DNA of 64,000 bases, taken from the NCBI RefSeq assembly GCF_024305245.1, contig NZ_JAMWYX010000001.1, positions 248,001-312,000 on the forward strand, written 5' to 3'. Source of the stretch: Erythrobacter sp. (lineage in GTDB: Bacteria; Pseudomonadota; Alphaproteobacteria; Sphingomonadales; Sphingomonadaceae). A model generated the notes under the pieces. It worked only from the letters and a program-made list of their open reading frames with translations, was not told where the DNA came from and searched no databases. Positions 57,072 through 64,000 of this stretch are shown here, in pieces. Within the stretch, counting starts at the first letter, position 1. Each line of letters opens with the position of its first letter. The position numbers and the translations under genes are program-made.

Positions 57072-57866
57072 ATGCTGCTCGCCGCCGATGTCGGGAACAC
57101 CAATGTCGTCTTCGCGCTGTTCGAACCGGGCGTTGACGGTGCTTACACCATCCGTGCGCGCTGGCGCATCGCCACCGACCCGCGCCGCACCGGCGACGAA
57201 TACGCGGTCTGGCTGCTGCAATTGCTCAAGATCGAAGAGGTCGAGCGCGATCAGATCACCCAGATCATCGTCGCCTCGGTGGTGCCGCGCGCGGATCACA
57301 ACCTGACCGTCTTGTGCCAAAAGTATTTTGGCATCACGCCGATGTTTGCAGGGCAGGGCAAGGCTGCGTGGCGCTTTGCCATCGACGTCGATCAGCCCAG
57401 TTCATTGGGGGCCGACCGCGCGCTCAACATTCTTGCCGCGCACCATAAATACGGCGGCGATCTGATCGTGGTCGATTTCGGTACCGCGACCAAGTTCGAA
57501 GCGGTCGATTTCACCGGCGCCTACAAGGGCGGATCGATTGCGCCGGGGATCAACCTGTCGCTCGATGCGTTGGTGGGCAAAACGGCAAAGCTACCCCGCA
57601 TCGCCATCCGTGCGCCCAGCACCCGCAGCGTCATAGGCCGCAACACCGAAGACCAGATGCTGATCGGCGTGTTCTGGGGCTATGTCGCGATGATGGAAGG
57701 GATGGTCGAACGGATGAAGTCCGAAATCGGCCGTCCGGCAAAGGTTGTAGCCACCGGCGGGCTCGCCATATTGTTCGATGACGCGACCGAAATTTTCGAT
57801 CACGTCGATGCCGACCTGACATTGGACGGCCTCGCCATTCTTGCGCGGCAGGCCGAAACCGCCTGA
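57072..57866 (+). CDS. coaX: Type III pantothenate kinase
   Basis: A 264-residue Coa[14 protein letters not shown] is the N-terminal phosphate motif, [13 protein letters not shown] and [14 protein letters not shown] the following conserved blocks, and [18 protein letters not shown] the pantothenate site. ATG 57072 has AGGAG 8 bp upstream, better than the GTG at 57051. It makes 4'-phosphopantothenate for CoA synthesis. Confidence 0.95.
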   Translation: MLLAADVGNTNVVFALFEPGVDGAYTIRARWRIATDPRRTGDEYAVWLLQLLKIEEVERDQITQIIVASVVPRADHNLTVLCQKYFGITPMFAGQGKAAWRFAIDVDQPSSLGADRALNILAAHHKYGGDLIVVDFGTATKFEAVDFTGAYKGGSIAPGINLSLDALVGKTAKLPRIAIRAPSTRSVIGRNTEDQMLIGVFWGYVAMMEGMVERMKSEIGRPAKVVATGGLAILFDDATEIFDHVDADLTLDGLAILARQAETA

Positions 57867-57903
57867 ATTTCCCCGCGCTCCTCCTGACAGAACCGGAAAT
57901 ACC

Positions 57904-59559
57904 TTGAAGAAAGATTTTACGCCCGAAGACGAATTGCTGTTCCTGGCGCTCGGAGGATCGGGCGAGATTGGCATGAACGTCAATCTCTATGGCTGTCAGG
58001 GCAAATGGCTGATGGTCGATCTGGGGATGACTTTCTCCGGGACCGAGTATCCCGGCGTCGACTTGGTCTTCGCGGACCTCGATTTCATCGAGGAGCGGGT
58101 GGAGGATCTGCTCGGCATCGTGCTGACCCACGCTCACGAGGATCACATCGGCGCAGTCCCCTATTTCGCGGGCGAACTGGGCGTGCCGCTTTACGCGACG
58201 CCGTTCACCGCCGATCTGGTGTCGCGCAAGCTTGAAGAAGCTGGGCTGCTCGGCAAGGTCGAACTCAATATTATCGAGGATGATCACGGCGAAATCGACA
58301 TCGGCCCGTTCACGATCACCTACCTGCCGCTGGCGCACTCGATCGCAGAAGGCAACGCGCTGCTGATCGACACTCCGCACGGCCGGATTTTCCACACCGG
58401 CGACTGGAAGCTCGACGAAGAACCGATCATCGGCGAACCGACGACCGAGGCGGAATTGCGCGAAATCGGCGACGAAGGCGTGCTGGCGCTGGTGTGCGAT
58501 TCGACCAACGTGTTCAATCCCGAACCTTCCGGTTCCGAAGGCGCGGTGCACCGCGCGCTGATGGAAGAAGTCGCTCGCCACAAGGGCAAGCGCGTGGTCG
58601 TGACCACCTTCGCCAGCAATGTCGCGCGCCTGCACACGCTGGGCGAGGTCGCGCGCGAAACCGGGCGGCAGATCTGCGTCGCGGGCCGCTCGCTCGACCG
58701 GATTATCGAGGTCGCGCAGGATAATGGCTATCTCGAAGACTTCCCGGCCCCGGTCAATTTCGACACCGCGATGGGCCTACCGCGCGGTGAGGTGCTGATT
58801 ATCGCCACCGGCGGGCAGGGCGAACCCCGCGCCGCGCTGGGCCGGATGGCGGACAGCAACCATCCGATTGAATTGGTCGCAGGCGATGTGGTGCTGTTCT
58901 CCTCGCGCCAGATCCCCGGCAACGAAATTCCCATCGGCAAGATCCAGAACCAGCTCGCCGCACGCGGGATCCAGATGGTGACCGACCGGCAGGCGTTCAT
59001 CCACGTTTCGGGGCATCCCGGGCGGCCCGAACTCGAAGCGCTCTACGAATGGCTGAGGCCCGAAGTGCTGGTGCCCGTCCACGGCGAAATCCGCCACATG
59101 GCCGAACAGGCGCGGGTCGGCAAAGCTGCGGGAATTCCGTCACAGGTGGTGCAGAAGAACGGCGACCTCGTCCGCCTTGCGCCGGGCAAGCCGGGTAAGC
59201 TCGCCGAAGTGCGCGCCGGTCGGCTCGTGCTCGATGGTGACATCATCTCGCCTGCCAATGGCGATGCGATGGTGATGCGCCGCCGGATTGCGCAGGACGG
59301 CGTGCTGGTGGTGGTGCTGGCGCGCGGGCAAGCGCCGCTGGTGGAGGCGATCGGCCTGCCGCTGGACGAAGACTTGCCCGATTTCCTCGCCGAGGCTGGC
59401 CGCGACGTGCTGACCGCGATCAACCGCCTCAAGGGCAAGGATGCCCGCGATCCGGCGGTGATCCACGAAGCCGCGCGGCTTGCCGCACGACGCGCGGCGC
59501 AGCGCTGGTCGGGCAAGAAGCCGCAGGTGCGCGTGGTCATGCCCGGAGCGCCGGTCTGA
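57904..59559 (+). CDS. rnj: Ribonuclease J
   Basis: A 551-residue metallo-beta-lactamase/beta-CASP ribonuclease. The N-terminal LALGGSGEIGMNVNLYG is diagnostic, the metal motif is His76-x-His78-x-Asp80-His81 in LTHAHEDHIGAVPY, then GDWKLDEEP, CDSTNVFNPEPSGSE, ATGGQGEPRAALGRMA and VSGHPGRPELEALY. It has 5'-to-3' exo- and endonuclease activity in the family. The start is taken as TTG 57904 with GGAAA upstream. The stop overlaps the DUF1467 start (TGATG). Confidence 0.95.
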   Translation: MKKDFTPEDELLFLALGGSGEIGMNVNLYGCQGKWLMVDLGMTFSGTEYPGVDLVFADLDFIEERVEDLLGIVLTHAHEDHIGAVPYFAGELGVPLYATPFTADLVSRKLEEAGLLGKVELNIIEDDHGEIDIGPFTITYLPLAHSIAEGNALLIDTPHGRIFHTGDWKLDEEPIIGEPTTEAELREIGDEGVLALVCDSTNVFNPEPSGSEGAVHRALMEEVARHKGKRVVVTTFASNVARLHTLGEVARETGRQICVAGRSLDRIIEVAQDNGYLEDFPAPVNFDTAMGLPRGEVLIIATGGQGEPRAALGRMADSNHPIELVAGDVVLFSSRQIPGNEIPIGKIQNQLAARGIQMVTDRQAFIHVSGHPGRPELEALYEWLRPEVLVPVHGEIRHMAEQARVGKAAGIPSQVVQKNGDLVRLAPGKPGKLAEVRAGRLVLDGDIISPANGDAMVMRRRIAQDGVLVVVLARGQAPLVEAIGLPLDEDLPDFLAEAGRDVLTAINRLKGKDARDPAVIHEAARLAARRAAQRWSGKKPQVRVVMPGAPV

Positions 59560-59843
59560 TGCAGATCACCTCGATCGCGGCGATCTACTTTCTGTTCTGG
59601 GTGATGTGCGCCTTCATGATGCTGCCCTTCGGCGTGCGCACCGCCGCTGACGTGGGCGAGGGCATGGTGCCGGGGCAGGCGGAAAGCGCGCCGGTGAACT
59701 TCCGGCCGGGCAGGCTAGCACTGCGCGCGGCCATCATCGCGGCTGTCCTGACCGGACTATTCGTCGCCAATTACGAATATGGCTGGGTCACGATTGCCGA
59801 CATCGACATCCTGCCCAAACCGCCGGTGAATTTGGCGGACTAA
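59559..59843 (+). CDS. DUF1467 family membrane protein
   Basis: A 94-residue protein with two helices (about 5-22 and 52-70) and the conserved WVMCAFMMLPFGVRT segment of the DUF1467 family; the family has no known function but typically sits next to RNase J in alphaproteobacteria. It is the last gene of the run that starts at nuoA, and its stop overlaps that of the convergent coiled-coil gene. Confidence 0.9.
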   Translation: MQITSIAAIYFLFWVMCAFMMLPFGVRTAADVGEGMVPGQAESAPVNFRPGRLALRAAIIAAVLTGLFVANYEYGWVTIADIDILPKPPVNLAD

Positions 59844-62395
59844 TTCCGGAACCGCTGGATAGACTGCGCCAGCACGACATACAGCTTGCCCATATCCGAC
59901 CCCAGCATCGTCACGCTCAGCACATGGCCGTCGCGGGTCGACAGCGTCGAACGCAGCATCGCCTCGAAATCGTGGATGTAGCGGCTGACATTGGCCTTGA
60001 ACGTATCGTCCTGACTGTAGAGTTCGGCAATATCGCGGGCCGAGCCATTGTCGATGAGCCGCACGGCGCGGCGGGTGAAGATGCCGCGATCCCCCTTGAG
60101 ATAGGCGTCCCAAGCCGTGTCGGCGACCTCGGTCGATAGCGCCCCGGCGATGTCGATCGAGGCCGAGTTGAGGCTGTCGGTGATCAGCGCCATACGCCGG
60201 GCAAAGTCGTTGTTGACCTGCTCCTCGGCCAGTTCGCGTGCGCGGCTGATCCGCTGTTCGAGGTTGCCGGTCAGCTCGTTCACCCGCACCAGTTGGTCGC
60301 GCAGCTGGATCACCGCCTCGCGCCCGACGCCCGAGGCGTGGGCGGCGGCCTGTTCCAACTTGCCGATGGTCGCTGCACTCTCGTTGCGCAAAGCCCGCTC
60401 CAGCGCCTGCACCGCTTCGGCCCCGATGTTCTGCGCCAGAACGGTGGCCTTTTCGCGGGCGCCTTCATCAAGCGTGGCAAAGGTCTGCGCGATTGCCCCT
60501 TCCAGCGTTGCGAGTGCCTCGCGCAGGCGCTCCTGCGTGTCTCCGGCCAGCGTGCCGCTTTCCTCCGCCAACCGCGCGAACCCGCCACGCAGCCCTTGCA
60601 GCCGCGCGAGCGCTTCGTCCGATTGTTCGGCCAGCCGCGTCCTGAAGCCGTCGATGGCGGTGTCCGCTGCGTCGATTTCGCCGCGGGTCTTGATGAGGTA
60701 ATCGGACAGGTCGCTGCTCTGCTGGCTGGTGCGCAGCATCAACTGGCTGACCTCGCCCGCGCGCCCCTCGACCGCGGCAAGGTTCTGGCCCGCATTGGTG
60801 ATTGCCTGCTGCAGGTCTTCGCGGCTCGTGCGCGCGCCTGACTGGATGATCTCGAGCAGCCGCACACCGCTTTCGGTCAGTTCGGCCAGCTGCGCCTCGG
60901 TCTGTGCAAGAGCGATGCGTTTGGCCGCCAGCTTTTCGCCAAGAACATCGAACCCGCTGGCAAGACTGGTGCGAGCGGCATTGCCCTCCTGCGTCACGTC
61001 GCTGAGCAAAGCGCCGAACTGGTCCAGTTGCGCGGCGATTGCCTGTCCGTGCGCCACCAGCTGTTCGGTATCTGCAACCTGCGCCTCGCGCCGCTGGGCT
61101 AGGGCATCGTCGAGTGCGGCGAGCCGCTGCGCCAGCAATTCACTGGCCTGTGCCTCGCGGGTTTCGAATTCGGCCTGACGTTTCTCAAGCTGTTCGTGCA
61201 ACAACCGCGCACGCTCGGCGAAATGGTCGTCATAGCTGGCGGATTCGCCGCGCAGTTGGGCGATGCGCTGTTCGGCATCGCTGCTCGTGGTGCGGTCGAG
61301 CTCATCCACCAGCTTGAGCTTTTCCACCAGACCCTGCTGAAGCTGCGCAAACATCGCTGCGATGCTGGCATTGGCCTGCTCCTCGGCCGCTTGCAATCGC
61401 TGCGACAGAGCATCGACTTCGCTGGCGAAGGCTCCGCTGCGCTGGCGCAGGTCGTCGAGCGCTTTTGCTTCGGTCCCGTCGAGCTGGGTGCGGTAGGTTT
61501 CGGCGTCCTCCTGCAAGGCAGCGAAGCGCCGCGAGAGGGTCGCTTCGATCCGGCCCATCTGGGCGTCGAACCCGGTGAGCGTTTCTCCCACCCGCGCGCT
61601 GAGATCGGCCACCTGCGCTTCGCTTGTGGTCCCGAATTCGCCGAGCCGCGCGAAGCCGGATACCAGCCGGTCGAGCTGATCCTGCGCCTTGTTGCCTGCG
61701 CCGCCGATCTGGTTGGCGACATCGCGCGCCGCGTTGGCGATCACCGGCAGATCGTCGCGCAGCCGGTTCATGTTGCCGAGCGCGGTTTCGCTGGCGGTGC
61801 CGATCGCATCCACCTGCGCGCCGTTCGTGGTGATGAGCTGCTGCAATTCGGCCGCGTGGGTCGAAATACGCTCAGCCGAAATCCGGCCCAGCGACTCCAG
61901 ATCGCGCGATTGCGCGGCGAGGAATTCGCGGGCGAGGCTGAGTTCGCGGTTGACGATCTTGAGCCGCTGTTCGAGCTCTGCACTTTCTTGGCTGAGCAAT
62001 GCGGCGCTGGCAGCAAAGCGGCTTGCCTCGGCACGCGATGATCGCATCGCCAGCAGCCAGACGACCCCGATCAGCGCCGTTGGCACCGACCAAGCCACAA
62101 TCCATCCGGCCCAAGCGGCAGGCGTTGCCCCGTCGATCACTTCGCCGCTGATGGTCCAGCCGAAAAATGCGGTCCACCCGGCAATTGCCAGCAAGGCAAG
62201 GGCAGCAGGCAGCCAACCGAAACGCGAAACGGCGGGCACGTCCGGCTCACTCTCGACCCACGCCTCCTCCAGCAGCATCTCGCCGCTGTCAGGCGCAGCA
62301 TCATTGATGCCGCTTTCCTGCGATGAAGCCGTGCCGGTCGCGTCGTCCGCGCCGCCTTTGCGCCCCAAAGCGCGCATCTGGTGCCGTTCTGCCAT
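59840..62395 (-). CDS. Membrane-anchored long coiled-coil protein (TipN-like architecture)
   Basis: An 851-residue protein. A charged N-terminus is followed by two membrane helices (about residues 61-81 and 94-116), then a predicted coiled coil of over 600 residues from about 120 (heptad-like LEQRLKIVNRELSLAREFL and many similar blocks). The last ~120 residues look globular (LKGDRGIFTRRAVRLIDNG, YIHDFEAMLRSTL, GSDMGKLYVVLAQSIQRF). Size and layout recall Caulobacter TipN (two N-terminal helices plus long coiled coil), a pole and birth-scar marker, but sequence identity is untested. Start ATG 62395; earlier starts would overlap the Hpt-like gene. Automatic annotation may call it an ATPase, but I see no P-loop. 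Confidence 0.75.
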   Translation of the reverse strand: MAERHQMRALGRKGGADDATGTASSQESGINDAAPDSGEMLLEEAWVESEPDVPAVSRFGWLPAALALLAIAGWTAFFGWTISGEVIDGATPAAWAGWIVAWSVPTALIGVVWLLAMRSSRAEASRFAASAALLSQESAELEQRLKIVNRELSLAREFLAAQSRDLESLGRISAERISTHAAELQQLITTNGAQVDAIGTASETALGNMNRLRDDLPVIANAARDVANQIGGAGNKAQDQLDRLVSGFARLGEFGTTSEAQVADLSARVGETLTGFDAQMGRIEATLSRRFAALQEDAETYRTQLDGTEAKALDDLRQRSGAFASEVDALSQRLQAAEEQANASIAAMFAQLQQGLVEKLKLVDELDRTTSSDAEQRIAQLRGESASYDDHFAERARLLHEQLEKRQAEFETREAQASELLAQRLAALDDALAQRREAQVADTEQLVAHGQAIAAQLDQFGALLSDVTQEGNAARTSLASGFDVLGEKLAAKRIALAQTEAQLAELTESGVRLLEIIQSGARTSREDLQQAITNAGQNLAAVEGRAGEVSQLMLRTSQQSSDLSDYLIKTRGEIDAADTAIDGFRTRLAEQSDEALARLQGLRGGFARLAEESGTLAGDTQERLREALATLEGAIAQTFATLDEGAREKATVLAQNIGAEAVQALERALRNESAATIGKLEQAAAHASGVGREAVIQLRDQLVRVNELTGNLEQRISRARELAEEQVNNDFARRMALITDSLNSASIDIAGALSTEVADTAWDAYLKGDRGIFTRRAVRLIDNGSARDIAELYSQDDTFKANVSRYIHDFEAMLRSTLSTRDGHVLSVTMLGSDMGKLYVVLAQSIQRFRN

Positions 62396-62464
62396 GCTCG
62401 CGTCATACCACAGCCGCAAACGGGATAAACCCTGCTTTAACCAAATGCGTGTTAGCCCCCTGCC

Positions 62465-62776
62465 ATGGCCTATGACAACGGAGCTCTGGATGCGACGCTT
62501 GCGGCAGCTGCAGGCGATAACGCCGCGCTGATGCACGAGCTGCGCGGTGCATTCCTGGAGAGCGCCGCGCGCCAGCTCGATCTGCTCAAGCGCGCGCGCT
62601 GCGACGGCAATTGGAACGTCGCGGCGATGCGGCTCAAGGGTCTGGCGGCGAGTTTCCACGCCGATGAATTGCTGTCAGCCGCCGATCATGCGCTCAATGC
62701 CGCGCCCGGTGAGCCGCTCGCGATCCGTGAAATCGAGGCAGTGCTGGCACGTTTCAACCGGTCGGCCCGGCGCTGA
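62465..62776 (+). CDS. Hpt-like four-helix protein lacking the phospho-acceptor histidine
   Basis: A 103-residue protein with the layout of a histidine phosphotransfer domain: a helix LMHELRGAFLESAARQLDLL, then NVAAMRLKGLAASFHADELLSAADHAL. The usual signature is AHxLKG; here position 55 is methionine (AMRLKG), so the phosphorylated histidine is missing, although a histidine occurs ten residues later. It may bind a response regulator or other partner without transferring phosphate. It is divergent from the coiled-coil gene across 69 bp. Confidence 0.68.
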   Translation: MAYDNGALDATLAAAAGDNAALMHELRGAFLESAARQLDLLKRARCDGNWNVAAMRLKGLAASFHADELLSAADHALNAAPGEPLAIREIEAVLARFNRSARR

Positions 62777-62884
62777 TCCGTCAGCCCGCCCGCGATTTCG
62801 GGCAAATTTAGGCAGGCGCCGCTTGAACCGCTGATGCGGAACCGCCAATCGGGGGGTATTGATCCCTCGGCGAAAGGCGGCAGG

Positions 62885-64000
62885 ATGCGCACGGCCCTGA
62901 TTGCGGCCCTCAGACACAGTTCGAACGGCCCCCTGCAAGCTGCCCCCTTGCGCGCGACATTGCCGCTCGCCGGGCGCAGCGTGCTGGCGCGGCAGGTCGA
63001 TCTGTTGCGGGCGCAGGGGTGCGAACGTATCCTGTGCCTGTGCGACCGGGTTGATGGCGAAGTCCTGCGGGTGCAGGCCGCTGTCGAGGCATCGGGCGGG
63101 ACGTTTCAGGCTTTGCGCGGCTTTCTTCACCTGCCGGCAATGGTGCGGGCGGATGATGAATTGGTGATCCTGGCCGATGGTCTGGTGCCCGATCCGGCGA
63201 TGGTGCGCGATCTGTTTGCAACCGGCCCGCAGCCCCCGCGTTTTGTCGCTTGTCTGCCCGCCGAAAGCGCGATGGTGAGCCGTCATCCCGACGATTTCGA
63301 GCGGATCGATGCGACGCGCCATTGGGCCGGTTTGCTGGCGATGCGCGGCGCGCCGGTGCAGCGTCTTGCCGATTTTCTCCCCGATGCCGATGCAATATCC
63401 GTCCTGCTCCGGCTTGCGCTGCAGGATGGGACGCCGTGCCGCGAACTTCCGAATGAAAATCCCGGTCCGGAAAGCTGGTTGCTGGCGACCGACGCGGATG
63501 CGCTGGCGCAGCAGGAGCATGCGTTGATCTTCCGCGCTGCAGGCGCTGTCGACTGGCTCAGGCCTTCGCTGGCGGCAGCGCGAATGGCCGCGCGCGCTCT
63601 CGGCCCGCGCGCGCTTGGCCGAGGGCCGCTGATTGCGCTGTTGACGGCGGCGGCGCTGCTGCTGGGCGGGGTTGGGGCCAGCGCGCTGGGGGTTCCATCG
63701 ATCGGGCTTGCTCTTGCCGCTGGCGGCGTGTTCGGGGCGGCGCTGGCGGGTGCGCTAGCCGCGATGCAGCGGCAGTTGATGGGCGAGGGGTCATCGCCGA
63801 ACGCCTGGGCGCGGCTCGGTTGGGGCGTGGACATCTTCGCGGCGATTGCCCTGTTGCTGTCGCTGTCACCCGTCCCCTGGGGAGAGCCGCTGGCGGCTCT
63901 GGGGCCGGTCACCATCGGGCTGGCGCGTCTCGTGCTCCGGAAGTCCTGCTTCGCGCCTGTCGCTGTTCTGGCAGACCGCGCCGTGCTGCTCGCCGCGCTC
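62885..64000 (+). CDS. Nucleotidyltransferase-like membrane protein, incomplete at window end
   Basis: An open frame of 372 codons from ATG 62885 to the window edge with no stop. The N-terminal ~230 residues resemble a degenerate GT-A/NTP-transferase fold (start RTALIAALRHSSNG, then LPLAGRSVLARQVDLLRAQGCERILCLCD, and DDELVILADGLVPDP). Two or more hydrophobic helices follow from about residue 255 (LIALLTAAALLLGGVGASAL and PSIGLALAAGGVFGAALAG). The classic GxGxRxxP nucleotide motif is not evident, so catalysis is doubtful. It probably shares a promoter region or transcript with the Hpt-like gene, 108 bp upstream. Confidence 0.62.
   Translation, partial: MRTALIAALRHSSNGPLQAAPLRATLPLAGRSVLARQVDLLRAQGCERILCLCDRVDGEVLRVQAAVEASGGTFQALRGFLHLPAMVRADDELVILADGLVPDPAMVRDLFATGPQPPRFVACLPAESAMVSRHPDDFERIDATRHWAGLLAMRGAPVQRLADFLPDADAISVLLRLALQDGTPCRELPNENPGPESWLLATDADALAQQEHALIFRAAGAVDWLRPSLAAARMAARALGPRALGRGPLIALLTAAALLLGGVGASALGVPSIGLALAAGGVFGAALAGALAAMQRQLMGEGSSPNAWARLGWGVDIFAAIALLLSLSPVPWGEPLAALGPVTIGLARLVLRKSCFAPVAVLADRAVLLAAL

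Overview
The window is about 64 kb of GC-rich, densely packed chromosomal DNA. Protein similarity to remembered families, the gene order (a nuoA-N operon followed by birA, coaX and RNase J; an XrtA exopolysaccharide locus of the type seen in sphingomonads; an RNase E whose S1 domain is split by a charged insert) and the frequent GTG/TTG starts point to an alphaproteobacterium of the order Sphingomonadales, most likely Erythrobacteraceae. That placement is inference; there is no rRNA gene here to confirm it. I saw no tRNA, rRNA, CRISPR array, prophage or insertion sequence, so the region looks like stable core chromosome.

Positions 1-18175 hold the XrtA (exosortase A)/PEP-CTERM-type exopolysaccharide locus. 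After the tail of an RNA methyltransferase there is a leftward arm (GNAT-like acetyltransferase, acyl carrier protein, two XrtA-associated hydrolases). The rightward arm starts with an acyl-CoA ligase and a PLP decarboxylase. After a 205-bp gap come a Wza-like export lipoprotein, a chain-length determinant, a tyrosine autokinase, an outer-membrane beta-barrel protein, an AAA ATPase, a polysaccharide deacetylase, a FemAB-like protein, a glycosyltransferase, exosortase A and an asparagine-synthase-like amidotransferase. Together these would build, trim and export a surface polysaccharide. XrtA stands alone: no EpsI domain or gene and no PEP-CTERM substrate is visible in the window.

Positions 18172-40890 hold housekeeping and accessory genes in short operons: sdhB-thioesterase-zapE (leftward); an SDR; a divergent ATP-grasp/PLP-enzyme pair with a methyltransferase; RNase E; a cell-wall amidase and penicillin-binding protein 1A; a periplasmic peroxiredoxin; prfB with a lipoprotein-like methyltransferase; a nitronate-monooxygenase-like flavoprotein with a cysteine cluster and a small acetyltransferase; a 2-hydroxyacid dehydrogenase; an SH3 protein; a thiolase with a tiny lipoprotein; and a coniferyl-aldehyde-dehydrogenase-type ALDH.

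Positions 41022-59843 form one long rightward run: nuoA to nuoN (respiratory complex I), birA, coaX, rnj (RNase J) and a DUF1467 membrane protein. Most junctions overlap by a few bases. Three very small membrane proteins are woven between nuoD, nuoE and nuoF, and the only sizeable break (149 bp, palindrome-bearing) lies between nuoI and nuoJ.

Positions 59840-64000 hold a leftward 851-residue membrane-anchored coiled-coil protein whose architecture recalls the Caulobacter polarity factor TipN, a divergently transcribed Hpt-like domain that lacks its phospho-acceptor histidine, and an incomplete gene for a nucleotidyltransferase-like protein with membrane helices that runs off the end.
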